In this document: positions 28,046 through 36,412 of the stretch, in pieces | Layout: every line of letters begins with the position of its first letter | Numbering within the stretch: the first letter of the stretch is position 1 | Assembly (NCBI RefSeq): GCF_014635825.1 | Contig: NZ_BMDO01000002.1 | Coordinates: forward strand, 1 to 64,000 | Direction: 5' to 3' | Length of the DNA stretch: 64,000 nt | Origin: Mucilaginibacter galii | GTDB taxonomy: Bacteria > Bacteroidota > Bacteroidia > Sphingobacteriales > Sphingobacteriaceae | The notes under the pieces: generated by a model | The model's database searches: none | Told to the model about the DNA's origin: nothing | Seen by the model: only the letters and a program-made list of their open reading frames with translations | Made by a program: the position numbers and the translations under genes

Positions 28046-28431
28046 TGAGCACACCACAAACAGAAAGAACAAGATATTCAGACAGCGAGCTCCAAGAGTT
28101 TAAAGATCTGATACTGGACAAGATCCGCGTAGCTCGCGAAGAGTTGAATGCCTTAGCCTCATCGTTAAGCAACCCTAACCTCAACGGCACCGATGATACC
28201 GCAGGTACTTACAAAACGCTGGAAGATGGTTCGGCCACGTTAGAAAAAGAATCAATCAATCAACTGGCTGCCCGCCAAAAGAAATTTATTGAGCAGTTAG
28301 AAGCCGCTTTGGTACGTATTGAAACCAAAAGCTACGGTGTTTGCCGCGTAACGGGTAAGCTTATTCCTAAAGAGCGCCTGCGTGCGGTACCGCATACCAC
28401 CATGAGCATGGAAGCTAAACTGAAGCAGTAA
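28045..28431 (+). CDS. DksA/TraR-like coiled-coil protein without zinc-binding cysteines
   Basis: 128 aa. A long helical segment (about 12-95) is followed by a C-terminal part YGVCRVTGKLIPKERLRAVP that aligns with the DksA/TraR zinc-finger domain. Only one of the four zinc cysteines is present (Cys100); the positions of the others hold Thr or Met. DksA proteins bind the secondary channel of RNA polymerase and modulate rRNA and amino-acid promoters with ppGpp. A Cys-poor form is usual in Bacteroidota. It is translationally coupled to ileS (TAATG) and sits 3 bp before lspA. Confidence 0.85.
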   Translation: MSTPQTERTRYSDSELQEFKDLILDKIRVAREELNALASSLSNPNLNGTDDTAGTYKTLEDGSATLEKESINQLAARQKKFIEQLEAALVRIETKSYGVCRVTGKLIPKERLRAVPHTTMSMEAKLKQ

Positions 28432-28434
28432 TAC

Positions 28435-29040
28435 ATGAAGGCATCTTACGTTAAACCTTTCCTTTTAGCCGCACTGGTGGTCCTGGCCGATCAGCTTATC
28501 AAAATTTGGGTGCGCAACAATATGTACATGGGTCAGGAAATACATTTCCTGGGCGAGCGTGGTATGTTGCTCTACACCGAAAATAACGGTATGGCCTTTG
28601 GCCTCGAACTTGGAGGCGTTGCCGGTAAGCTGGCGTTAACGCTGTTCCGTATTGTGGCGGTAGCCGGTATTGGCTACGGTTTGGTTTACTTAATAAAACA
28701 TAAATATAACCGCGGCCTCATTTTGAATGTTGCTTTGATATTTGCTGGTGCGCTGGGCAATATTATCGATTCTACCTTTTACGGTATCATCTATAATTAT
28801 GCCCCTATATTTCAGGGCCGCGTGGTTGATATGTTTTATTTCCCGTTGATAACAGGACATTTTCCAACATGGATGCCCATTTGGGCAGGTGAGGAGTTCA
28901 AGTTTTTCCGACCTATCTTTAACCTGGCCGATTCGGCCATTTCATTAGGCGTTATCCTTATCCTCATCTATCAAAACCATTACTTCAAAAAGCAGGAAGA
29001 AGAAGCAAGCAGCCCGCACAGTGAGGTTGTTGAAGAATAA
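28435..29040 (+). CDS. lspA: Lipoprotein signal peptidase (signal peptidase II)
   Basis: 201 aa, four membrane helices, inner membrane. It removes signal peptides from lipidated prolipoproteins. Family motifs: VLADQLIKIWV in helix 1, ENNGMAFGL, GALGNIIDSTFYG, and the catalytic aspartates Asp132 (GRVVDMFYF) and Asp166 (FNLADSAIS). A Glu-rich tail (QEEEASSPHSEVVEE) follows the last helix, longer than in E. coli. Third gene of ileS-dksA-like-lspA. Confidence 0.95.
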   Translation: MKASYVKPFLLAALVVLADQLIKIWVRNNMYMGQEIHFLGERGMLLYTENNGMAFGLELGGVAGKLALTLFRIVAVAGIGYGLVYLIKHKYNRGLILNVALIFAGALGNIIDSTFYGIIYNYAPIFQGRVVDMFYFPLITGHFPTWMPIWAGEEFKFFRPIFNLADSAISLGVILILIYQNHYFKKQEEEASSPHSEVVEE

Positions 29041-29091
29041 TTTTTTTTGATGTGCAAATGCGTTGATACGCAGATGTGCAAATGATATAAA

Positions 29092-29128
29092 AATAAGAAA
29101 GCCGCTTCGTAAAAGCGGCTTTCTTATT
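29092..29128. terminator. Bidirectional-looking terminator after lspA
   Basis: AATAAGAAAGCCGCTT (29092-29107) pairs with AAGCGGCTTTCTTATT (29113-29128) over a five-base loop, followed by T residues. It ends the ileS-lspA transcript. Confidence 0.92.
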
Positions 29129-29218
29129 TTCATGCAACAACATTAATGGTTCACAGGATTTTATCTTGTGCCTTGTCTCTTGCTTCTTCTCTCTGTTTTC
29201 TTCCTTATCTTTATCCCT

Positions 29219-29563
29219 ATGAAACCCTCGGAAATAAATGCGAAATGGAACCAGTTGCAGAAACGTATTGCCGAAGACTTTGATACCGACCTGCCCGATA
29301 TGAAGGTAATGCTCTTCCTCATTGGTGTGCAGGAACTGGGGCAGGGGCCTAAAAAGTTTACCAAGCGCCAAAAAGAAGAACTGATGCACATAGCCACCTG
29401 CAAATTATTTAGCCAAATGGGCTTTTATGAACTGGAAGGTGCCGACCAGGACGGTTGGCCACATTGGAAACTGGTGAAACCTATTCCTGGCTATACCTTA
29501 TTGGAACAAGAGATGATGATGAAGTCGCTCGTGATCACTTACTTTGAAGATATGGAAGGCTAA
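29219..29563 (+). CDS. Conserved hypothetical protein, cytoplasmic
   Basis: 114 aa. Not recognised beyond a general likeness to small proteins found in Sphingobacteriales. Acidic, no membrane segment: MKPSEINAKWNQLQKRIAED ... LFLIGVQELGQGPKKFTKRQKEELMHIATC ... DGWPHWKLVKPIPGYTLLEQE. The start at 29219 is preferred; a start 51 bp upstream would add a hydrophobic lead that probably is untranslated. The gene ends 2 bp before the cyclophilin ATG, so both are co-transcribed. Confidence 0.7.
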   Translation: MKPSEINAKWNQLQKRIAEDFDTDLPDMKVMLFLIGVQELGQGPKKFTKRQKEELMHIATCKLFSQMGFYELEGADQDGWPHWKLVKPIPGYTLLEQEMMMKSLVITYFEDMEG

Positions 29564-29565
29564 AC

Positions 29566-30255
29566 ATGAAAAAACTCTTAACCTTTTGTTTTTTACTTGC
29601 CGCAACCACCCTGCTGGCCAAACCGCCCAAAAATCAGTACGTACGCATTAAAACTGCTTACGGGCAGGTTATTATTCGCTTATACAATCAAACGCCTAAG
29701 CACCGCGATAACTTCATAAAACTCACCAAGCAGGGCTTTTACAACGGTACGCTGTTTCACCGGGTAATTCAAAACTTCATGATCCAGGGCGGCGACCCAG
29801 ATTCGCGCGGGGCTAAGCCCGGGCAGGAACTGGGCGACGGCGGCCCCAAGTATACCGTACCCGCCGAGTTTAGAGACAGCCTGTTTCATAAACGTGGCGT
29901 GCTGGCCGCCGCCCGCGATGATAACCCGGCCAAGGCATCCAGCAGCAGCCAGTTCTACATTGTAGAAGGCAAACGTATTACCGATGGCCGGTTGGATACA
30001 CTGGAGCAAACTCGCCTGAAAGGCTTTAAAGTACCTGCATGGCAACGCACGGTTTATAAAACTGTAGGCGGTACACCACAATTAGATCATGGCTATACAG
30101 TTTATGGCGAAGTAGTAAGCGGCATTGATATGGTAGACCTGATTGCCGCCGTGGAAAAAGACAAGAAGGACCGCCCGCTTAAAGATGTGCCCATGACGGT
30201 AGAATTGCTGAAGAAGAAAGAATGCAAGCAGCTGGATAAGTTGTTGAACTTATAG
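29566..30255 (+). CDS. Exported cyclophilin-type peptidyl-prolyl isomerase
   Basis: 229 aa. Signal peptide MKKLLTFCFLLAATTLLAKP, then a cyclophilin domain: TPKHRDNFIKLTKQGFYNGT, FHRVIQNFMIQGGDP (catalytic Arg and Phe of the FHRVI motif), SSSSQFYIV. The usual short cyclophilin core is lengthened by an insert around KVPAWQRTVYKTVGGTPQLD, common in Bacteroidota homologues. It should act on proline bonds of periplasmic proteins. Confidence 0.93.
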   Translation: MKKLLTFCFLLAATTLLAKPPKNQYVRIKTAYGQVIIRLYNQTPKHRDNFIKLTKQGFYNGTLFHRVIQNFMIQGGDPDSRGAKPGQELGDGGPKYTVPAEFRDSLFHKRGVLAAARDDNPAKASSSSQFYIVEGKRITDGRLDTLEQTRLKGFKVPAWQRTVYKTVGGTPQLDHGYTVYGEVVSGIDMVDLIAAVEKDKKDRPLKDVPMTVELLKKKECKQLDKLLNL

Positions 30256-30264
30256 ATACAAATT

Positions 30265-30344
30265 ATGTCATTGCGAGTGATAGCGTGGCAATCGCAAGGC
30301 GACCAGTCTAAATGGGATTGCCACGCTATCACTCGCAATGACAT
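30265..30344. repeat. 29-bp perfect inverted repeat (TCATTGCGAG family)
   Basis: The 29 bases at 30265-30293 (starting ATGTCATTGCGAGTGATAGC) return as exact reverse complement at 30316-30344, with a 22-base loop. It lies between the cyclophilin and exonuclease genes and can form a long hairpin. Related but diverged copies lie at 38295-38389 and near 38465-38515. Confidence 0.9.
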
Positions 30345-30360
30345 TATGAAAATTTAACCA

Positions 30361-31134
30361 ATGAAGATCATTACCTATAACGTGAACGGCATACGTTCGG
30401 CCATGACCAAGGGCTGGCTTAGCTGGCTGCAGGCTACCGATGCCGATGTAATATGTTTACAAGAAATTAAAGCTACCCCCGATGTACTGACCGACCTGTT
30501 TTTAGTGGAGCAAATGGGTTACCAGCATTATTGGTACCCTGCCGAAAAAAAGGGGTATAGTGGTACTGCCATCTTTACTAAGCACACACCCAAACATGTA
30601 GAATACGGCTGCGGCATTGAAGATTTTGACCGCGAAGGCCGCAATATCAGGGTAGATTTTGAAGATATATCGGTCATGAGCGTATACTTCCCTTCGGGTT
30701 CCAGCGGAGATGAACGGCAGGTATTTAAGTACCGCTTTTTAGATGAGTTTGGTGAGTATTTAAACCAGCTTAAATGGGCTTACCCTAAACTGGTAGTATG
30801 TGGCGATTACAATATTTGCCACAAGCCTATTGATATCCACAACCCAAAATCTAACGCTAACTCATCGGGTTTTTTGCCAGAGGAGCGTGCCTGGATGGAT
30901 ATGTTTTGCGAGTCGGGCTTTATAGATTCATTCCGTCATATGAACAAGGAGCCGCACAATTACAGCTGGTGGAGCTTCCGGGCCAATTCGCGAGCCAAGA
31001 ACCTGGGCTGGCGTATTGATTACAACATGGTAACCAAAGAACTGGAACAGGCCATTAAACGCGCTGCTATTTTACCTGAGGCCCGCCATTCTGACCATTG
31101 TCCTGTGTTATTAGAATTGGATGTTGCAATTTAG
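30361..31134 (+). CDS. xth: Exodeoxyribonuclease III (AP endonuclease)
   Basis: 257 aa, cytoplasmic. Endonuclease/exonuclease/phosphatase fold with YNVNGIRSAMTKG, CLQEIKATPD (metal-binding Glu), VCGDYNICHKPIDIHNPKSN (catalytic Asp and Asn), SRAKNLGWRIDYNMVT and the final ARHSDHCPV (catalytic His). It incises abasic sites and degrades 3' ends in base-excision repair. Single gene with a repeat hairpin upstream. Confidence 0.95.
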   Translation: MKIITYNVNGIRSAMTKGWLSWLQATDADVICLQEIKATPDVLTDLFLVEQMGYQHYWYPAEKKGYSGTAIFTKHTPKHVEYGCGIEDFDREGRNIRVDFEDISVMSVYFPSGSSGDERQVFKYRFLDEFGEYLNQLKWAYPKLVVCGDYNICHKPIDIHNPKSNANSSGFLPEERAWMDMFCESGFIDSFRHMNKEPHNYSWWSFRANSRAKNLGWRIDYNMVTKELEQAIKRAAILPEARHSDHCPVLLELDVAI

Positions 31135-31263
31135 CAGTTGGACGACTATGTGCATTGCCTACTAAACCTTTTCGAGGTGTGCTTGTCCATAGTTGTATAA
31201 AAACCGGCACGTGTTGCATTAGAGCACCCGGCCTCGTACTAATAACAAATGATACACACAACC

Positions 31264-31959
31264 ATGAAAAAATTATTGCTTTTAGCTGCCCTACTTACCG
31301 TTACCATTACCGGCTTTGCCCAAAATGTAGACCTGCGCCGTAAAATTGAAGTTACCGGCAGCGCCGAACAAGAAGTTACCCCCGATATTATTTATGTAGC
31401 CATATCGCTTAAAGAATACATGAACGGCAAGAACAAGGTGGATATTAGTACGCTTGAACGCCAGCTTCAAAAAGCCGTTACCGAGGCCGGGATTAGTAAA
31501 GAGGATTTTATGATCAACAACATATCATCTTACAACTACGTTATCGACAAGAAAAAGAACCCGGACTTTTTGGCCAGCAAACAATACCGCATTAAAGTGC
31601 GCGATTTGAACGCCATTAACACCATCTTAAGTAAAGTAGATGATAAAGGCATACAGTCGACCGGGGTTGATAGTTATGATTACTCTAAATTGGCCGAACT
31701 TCGTCAAACCCTTAAAATAAAAGCACTGCAAGCCGCCCGTGAAAAAGCCACATACTTATTAAACAGCATTGGCGAAAAATTAGGCGGCGCTATAGATATT
31801 CAGGATATTGAGAATGAGCCCCTGAACCAACCTGTATACAATGTGCGCATGTTTAAAACAGCCATGGCGGCAGATATGGTCGAAAACGTAGAGCCTATTG
31901 ATTTCAAGAAGATCAAATTGAATTACCAGGTGAGGGCAGTTTTCGAAATAGTGAAGTAA
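31264..31959 (+). CDS. SIMPL-domain (DUF541) exported protein
   Basis: 231 aa. Signal peptide MKKLLLLAALLTVTITGFAQ, then the SIMPL/DUF541 fold (about 25-230): KIEVTGSAEQEVTPDIIYVA, KVDISTLERQLQKAV, STGVDSYDYSKLAELRQTLKIKALQAAREKATYLL. Members are periplasmic or outer-membrane proteins of poorly known role, some linked to oxidative stress. Start at 31264 because it gives a clean signal peptide. The stop codon touches an intergenic repeat. Confidence 0.87.
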   Translation: MKKLLLLAALLTVTITGFAQNVDLRRKIEVTGSAEQEVTPDIIYVAISLKEYMNGKNKVDISTLERQLQKAVTEAGISKEDFMINNISSYNYVIDKKKNPDFLASKQYRIKVRDLNAINTILSKVDDKGIQSTGVDSYDYSKLAELRQTLKIKALQAAREKATYLLNSIGEKLGGAIDIQDIENEPLNQPVYNVRMFKTAMAADMVENVEPIDFKKIKLNYQVRAVFEIVK

Positions 31960-32050
31960 AGCCCCTCCTAATCCTCCCCGGGAGGGAGGACTTTTTGATA
32001 TGAGCCCTTTCTTAGCCCCCTCCCTTCCGGGGAGGGCTGGGGAGGGGCTT
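31958..32050. repeat. CCCTCC/GGAGGG compound repeat spanning two stop codons
   Basis: AAGCCCCTCC at the left end is mirrored by GGAGGGGCTT at the right end, with two inner hairpins (CTCCCCGGGAGG and CCTTCCGGGGAGG types). It fills the gap between the convergent SIMPL and amidase genes and overlaps both stop codons. It can serve as a bidirectional terminator. Confidence 0.85.
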
Positions 32051-32882
32051 AATATTTTTTATACACGTTGTACAACACGTTCAAATCAAGCTGCGTTAAC
32101 TGCGGACTTACATCTTTTTGGATGAAATGAAGTTTGAATGCAGTAACGGCCGCCTGTAAATTCCTGGTATCGTAACCAATAACCCGTAAAGCAGCTATGT
32201 AATCAAAGTTTTCGGGGGCAAGTTCCAGCACGTCATCGCTCCAATAGCCAAAGCCATTTTTAGCCAGCGTTTGCCACGGGAAATAAGCGCTTGGATCGGT
32301 TTTACGACCGGGAGCAATATCCGAGTGACCAATAAAATTAGCAGTGGGGATATTGTAGGCTTTTTTCAGCTTTGCCAGTAACAGGATGAGGCTTTTTATT
32401 TGCGCGTCCTGAAAAGGTTCCAAGCCGTTGTTATCAATTTCAATACCAATAGAGCAACTGTTCATATCGGTAACGCTACCCCATTTGCTTACACCGGCAT
32501 GCCATGAGCGCAGGTAATCGTTCAGCATGTGGTATACCTTACCGTCGCGGCTTACCACGTAATGGGCACTTACCTGGGTACGCACCAGCGTAAAGGTGTT
32601 CAACGTTTGCTTAACCGAATCTTGCGCCGTATGGTGTATGATAACGTAATTAGGTTTACGCAGATTAAAATTCACCGTACTCACAAACTCCGAAGGAATA
32701 CGTTTCCCCGCACTATCGGTCAAGGCTACCGTATCCTGTATTTTGGCAATATCCAGCAGGCTATCTATCTGGCTTTTGTAAACCTTGGTACTGTTATTAA
32801 CAACAGTAACGGGCTTACGGGTTTTGCAGGAAGAAATTGCGATAACAGCAAAAACGACTAAAAAATAAGGCCTGAAATTCAT
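32049..32882 (-). CDS. N-acetylmuramoyl-L-alanine amidase, lipoprotein (Amidase_2)
   Basis: 277 aa. Lipoprotein signal MNFRPYFLVVFAVIAISSC. Amidase_2/PGRP-like domain (about 85-230) with zinc-ligand motifs NYVIIHHTAQ, WHAGVSKWG and GHSDIAPGRKTDPS; the Tyr-to-SAHYVV strand is also typical. It cleaves the bond between MurNAc and the peptide, as AmiD does on anhydro-muropeptides at the outer membrane. A C-terminal segment (about 230-277, DVLELAPENFDYIAALRVIG) resembles the small peptidoglycan-binding helix bundle found after this domain. Start at 32882 because it gives a lipobox signal; the 16 codons upstream do not. Confidence 0.9.
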   Translation of the reverse strand: MNFRPYFLVVFAVIAISSCKTRKPVTVVNNSTKVYKSQIDSLLDIAKIQDTVALTDSAGKRIPSEFVSTVNFNLRKPNYVIIHHTAQDSVKQTLNTFTLVRTQVSAHYVVSRDGKVYHMLNDYLRSWHAGVSKWGSVTDMNSCSIGIEIDNNGLEPFQDAQIKSLILLLAKLKKAYNIPTANFIGHSDIAPGRKTDPSAYFPWQTLAKNGFGYWSDDVLELAPENFDYIAALRVIGYDTRNLQAAVTAFKLHFIQKDVSPQLTQLDLNVLYNVYKKY

Positions 32883-32954
32883 AAAATAACTTGATTGCTT
32901 AAATAGCAATTGAAGGCCTAAGGTAAGCAATCATACAATTCTTTCAGTCGCATA

Positions 32955-33803
32955 TTAATTCAAATCAGGGCTGTTAAACGTATCTCCCTGCTTTACATCA
33001 CCGGTTTCGAAACCTTTTTTAAACCAGTAAACGCGTTGGGCGCTGGTGCCGTGTGTAAATGAGTCGGGCGATACCTGTCCCTTGGTTAACCTATCGTCGC
33101 CAATGGCGTTGGCTGCGTTCAGGGCTTCGCCTATATCGCCGGCCTCTAATAAGCCTCGTTTATTTTCATAGTAAGCCCAAACACCGGCATAGAAATCGGC
33201 TTGTAACTCCAACTTAACCGATAGCTTGTTATATTCCTCTTCGCTTAATTGCTGGCGCGCCTGATCCATTTTGTCGGATACACCTAAAAGCTTTTGCACA
33301 TGGTGACCTACCTCGTGCGCTATTACGTAAGCACGGGCAAAATCGCCGGCGGCACCAAAGCGTTGCTCCAATTCGGTAAAAAATGAAAGATCTAAAAATA
33401 CTTTTTGGTCGCCCGGGCAATAGAAAGGGCCTGTAGCCGAACCTGCAAAGCCGCAGCCGCTGGTTTCTACACCTTCTTCAAAAAAGTGAATGGTGGGTTC
33501 TTTATAGGTACGGCCCATATCTTTAAAAAGCTGGTTCCAGGTATCTTCGGTATCGGCCAGCACCACACGGGCAAACTTTTGCTCATCGCTTTTAGATTGG
33601 GTAAGCTTGGTATTTTGCTGCGTGCCCTGGCTTTGTCCACTGTTACCACCCTGCAACATTTCGGTAGGGTTTACGCCGGTGAACATATAGATCACAAAGC
33701 CAATAATTCCTAAAACACCGCCGCCTAAGGCCATACGGCCTCCGCCACCACTGCTGCTGCCTTCTTCGGCGTTACTGCTTTCGCGTCTGCCCATCCATTG
33801 CAT
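32955..33803 (-). CDS. YpfJ-family neutral zinc metallopeptidase
   Basis: 282 aa. MQWMGRRESSN at the start, a Gly/Ser-rich stretch, one membrane segment (about 26-43, GGGVLGIIGFVIYMFTG), then the peptidase domain with HEVGHHVQ (His163, Glu164, His167). The Cys pair CGFAGSATGPFYC and KVFLDLSFFTELEQRFG are family marks, as is the end QRVYWFKKGFETGDV. Substrates are unknown for the family. It is anchored in the inner membrane with the domain probably outside. Confidence 0.93.
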   Translation of the reverse strand: MQWMGRRESSNAEEGSSSGGGGRMALGGGVLGIIGFVIYMFTGVNPTEMLQGGNSGQSQGTQQNTKLTQSKSDEQKFARVVLADTEDTWNQLFKDMGRTYKEPTIHFFEEGVETSGCGFAGSATGPFYCPGDQKVFLDLSFFTELEQRFGAAGDFARAYVIAHEVGHHVQKLLGVSDKMDQARQQLSEEEYNKLSVKLELQADFYAGVWAYYENKRGLLEAGDIGEALNAANAIGDDRLTKGQVSPDSFTHGTSAQRVYWFKKGFETGDVKQGDTFNSPDLN

Positions 33804-33919
33804 AGTATCTGTAATTTAAAGTGTTCACAAGTAACAGCAAAGCACAGCTATTGTTTAAGGATAGTAAGATTGACAGAGCTGCTGCGTAAGCATCATTTTA
33901 TAGTTAAATTTTAAACAAA

Positions 33920-33951
33920 CAACCGCATAACGCTTACAAGTTATGCGGTTG
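33920..33951 (-). terminator. Hairpin after the YfiT-like gene
   Basis: CAACCGCATAAC (33920-33931) pairs with GTTATGCGGTTG (33940-33951) over an eight-base loop. On the minus strand it is followed by a T-rich tract (TTTGTTTAAAATTT), so it fits a terminator for the gene at 33980-34522. Confidence 0.75.
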
Positions 33952-33979
33952 CTACAATATTCAATAAAATCTTATTATA

Positions 33980-34522
33980 CTATAAACTCCACTGCTTCAT
34001 AGTTTGGGTAATATGAGCCAGGTGGTGGTTGCTATGCCAGGCGTACATGGCCGCAGTTCTTTGTAAATCGGGGGTTCCCGGCCTTTCAGGGTGCACGTAG
34101 GTGCGCTGCCACTCGGTTTCGGTAAAACTCTCCAACAAAGCTACCATGTGCAGGTGCAGGCCTTCCAGCGTTTTTAACGAACACTCAATGGGCAGGCGAT
34201 AATCAACCTGTAGGGCCCAACCAGCCTCATCATAAGGTTTAATGGTAGGGTTTTCCTCAGTTAAGGCCAGCTTAAAACGCATCAGGGCATTCATGTGGCT
34301 ATCGGCCAGGTGGTGAACCACCTGCTTTAACGTCCACCCACCGGGGCGATAAGTGGTGTTCATTTGAGCGTCCGTTAGTTGGATAACGGCCTGGCGCAAA
34401 CGGCCGGGCAAGGTTTTAATGGTTTCTATATAGCCACGCAAATCTTCATCGGTAAACGTAGCCGGAGGTTGAAATTTACCTGTAGGGTAGCGCAGTTGTT
34501 CGTCGGTTATGGTAGTATCCAT
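33980..34522 (-). CDS. YfiT/DinB-family putative metal-dependent hydrolase
   Basis: 180 aa. DinB-like four-helix bundle with metal-binding His candidates in LKQVVHHLADSHMNA and AWHSNHHLAHI. The start YPTGKFQPPATFTDEDL and the RPGGWTLKQVVHHLADSH motif are those of the YfiT group, some of which transfer bacillithiol (BstA-like) to electrophiles. A thiol-transferase role is inference; the family is also annotated as hydrolase. Single gene with a hairpin behind it and an REP-type repeat in front. Confidence 0.85.
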   Translation of the reverse strand: MDTTITDEQLRYPTGKFQPPATFTDEDLRGYIETIKTLPGRLRQAVIQLTDAQMNTTYRPGGWTLKQVVHHLADSHMNALMRFKLALTEENPTIKPYDEAGWALQVDYRLPIECSLKTLEGLHLHMVALLESFTETEWQRTYVHPERPGTPDLQRTAAMYAWHSNHHLAHITQTMKQWSL

Positions 34523-34550
34523 GATTTTATATATTGTTAGATAGGTGATT

Positions 34551-34614
34551 TGTCGGTCTGAGCTTGTCGAAGACTTAGCAAGGCGGCTAATGCTTCGACA
34601 AGCTCAGCATGACA
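34551..34614. repeat. REP-like hairpin (TGAGCTTGTCGAAG family)
   Basis: TGTCGGTCTGAGCTTGTCGA at 34551 is mirrored by TCGACAAGCTCAGCATGACA ending at 34614. Related copies are at 62646-62710, 62766-62830 and a half copy at 63236-63259. All four lie between genes. Confidence 0.88.
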
Positions 34615-34627
34615 ATAGTATTATTAT

Positions 34628-34661
34628 AAAGCCCTCCCTTCCCAGAGGAGGGGTTGCCTTA
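34628..34661. repeat. CCCTCC/GGAGGG repeat at the amidase stop codon
   Basis: AAAGCCCTCCCTTCC with the mirrored GAGGAGGGG, ending a few bases before the TTA that is the amidase stop on the minus strand. Confidence 0.65.
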
Positions 34662-36359
34662 ATTCAGATTAGGATGCTTTTTATGAAAATCGGTAGCATC
34701 CTGGTAAACCTTAGCCGCTTGCAGCATTTTGCCCTCGCCAAACAACTGGCCCATAAAGGTAATACTCATGGGGCGGCCACGCTGGTTAAAGCCATTAGGT
34801 AAAACCACACAAGGGTTACCGGTAAGGTTGGTCATGCTCAGGTTAGTGCTTGATGAAGGGGTAATATACAAGTCTAAACCTTTCAGCTTCTCGTACCAGG
34901 CTTGAATCAGCAACGTACGGGCACGGTTAGCCTGAATATATTCAGCGGCCGAAATAAACTGCGAGGCACGGAAAATATTAGGCCAGGCATTTTTATGCTG
35001 CTGCACCAGCAGATCGTCTTTATGGTTCAATACAAGTTCCTGGAAAGCAGCTCCAGCTTCGGCATCCAGTATAAAGGTCATGGCGCCAATTGGCATTTGC
35101 GGGTAATCAATCGGTACCAATTCGGCACCTAAATCTTTCAACTTGGCCAGGGTGGCCGAGTCTGTTGCATGGTTAGGGATAGCGCGTTTATTTGCACCAG
35201 TTCCGTAATAAGCACGGTCAAAATCTGCTTTTACATATCCTATTTTATACCCTTTTAAACTTTTAACCGAGCCATCGTAGTTAAACGGTGCGGCAATGGT
35301 GCTTAAATCTTTATCGTCGGGGCCTTGTATGGTGTTAAACACAATAGCCGCATCTTCTACGCTGCGAGCAATAGGGCCCAGCTTATCCATACTCCAGCTT
35401 AAAGCCATAGCACCGTATTTACTTACCCGGCCAAATGAGGGGCGCAGGCCGGTATCACCACACTCTGTAGAGGGCGACACGATAGAGCCCAGCGTTTCGG
35501 ACCCGATGGCATAAGGCAAACAACCGGCACTCACTGCCGAAGCCGAGCCTGCCGATGAACCGCTGGAACCGCGGGTAATATCCCAGGGGTTCTTGGTTTT
35601 GCCGCCAAACCAAACATCGCCCATGGCTAATTCGCCCAGGGTGGTTTTTACAATCAGGATGCCCCCGGCGGCTTCCAGCTTGCTTACCACGGTAGCATCT
35701 ACATTTAATTGCTGGTCTTTATAGGCGTTAGAACCAAAGGTGGTTTTATAGTCTTTTTGTGCCAGCAAGTCTTTCACCCCAAAAGGGATGCCGTGTAATA
35801 CGCCCTTATAGCGGCCTGCCTTAATTTCGGCATCGGCCTCAGCTGCTTTTTTCAGCGCGCGCTCTTCGGTTATGGTAATGGCAAACTGTAGTTTAGGGTT
35901 ATACTTTTTAAGCCGGTCTATAAAAAACTGCGTTAGCTCTACACTGCTGATCTGTTTGGTTTTGATGAGATCGGCCAACTGCCGGATGGTGTAAAAAGCC
36001 ATCTCGCTTTTATCGGCAGGTAGTTTAGTGTCAGCCGTTTTATCCTGCTTAAAGCCGCTTTTAGCATCGGGGTTAGCAAAGCCAACCGGCACCGGGTTAA
36101 AGGTAAGTGCCGGTACTATGCTATTAGGCATATTGAGCTTGTGCAGCGCATCATAAGAATTATTGAAGCCCTCAAGCATATTCAGCATTGAGTCGGCCTG
36201 AGCGGGGGTGAAGCTTTGGCCGATAATTTTTTCGGCTTCCTGAACAATGCCTACCGTTAAGGGCACACTTTCAAATCTCCTGATCATAAAAGCGCCCGAC
36301 GCAAAGCTTAAAACACCAACGGTAGCCAACGTGAGGTATTTTGTTACACTATTATTCAT
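34659..36359 (-). CDS. Amidase-signature family hydrolase, membrane-anchored or exported
   Basis: 566 aa. An N-terminal hydrophobic segment (8-26, YLTLATVGVLSFASGAFMI) suggests export or anchoring. The amidase-signature core carries the Lys-cisSer-Ser triad: Lys196 (GIPFGVKD), Ser268 (GSSGSSAGSASAVSAG) and Ser292 (GSETLGSIVSPS); the 24-residue spacing of the two serines equals that in FAAH. This excludes the tRNA amidotransferase role because it is extra-cytoplasmic. It hydrolyses an unknown amide. Related Bacteroidota proteins are annotated as amidases of unknown substrate. It is divergent from the FAD oxidoreductase gene, 53 bp apart. Confidence 0.9.
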   Translation of the reverse strand: MNNSVTKYLTLATVGVLSFASGAFMIRRFESVPLTVGIVQEAEKIIGQSFTPAQADSMLNMLEGFNNSYDALHKLNMPNSIVPALTFNPVPVGFANPDAKSGFKQDKTADTKLPADKSEMAFYTIRQLADLIKTKQISSVELTQFFIDRLKKYNPKLQFAITITEERALKKAAEADAEIKAGRYKGVLHGIPFGVKDLLAQKDYKTTFGSNAYKDQQLNVDATVVSKLEAAGGILIVKTTLGELAMGDVWFGGKTKNPWDITRGSSGSSAGSASAVSAGCLPYAIGSETLGSIVSPSTECGDTGLRPSFGRVSKYGAMALSWSMDKLGPIARSVEDAAIVFNTIQGPDDKDLSTIAAPFNYDGSVKSLKGYKIGYVKADFDRAYYGTGANKRAIPNHATDSATLAKLKDLGAELVPIDYPQMPIGAMTFILDAEAGAAFQELVLNHKDDLLVQQHKNAWPNIFRASQFISAAEYIQANRARTLLIQAWYEKLKGLDLYITPSSSTNLSMTNLTGNPCVVLPNGFNQRGRPMSITFMGQLFGEGKMLQAAKVYQDATDFHKKHPNLN

Positions 36360-36412
36360 TTATAGTAAAAGGTTTGCCCTAATTTAGCGTTTATAACCTA
36401 TTTATACATTCC

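Noticed and set aside
34659-36359. GatA subunit of the tRNA amidotransferase
   Set aside because: It has the amidase-signature triad but also an N-terminal hydrophobic export/anchor segment and no gatB/gatC neighbours, so a tRNA role is unlikely.
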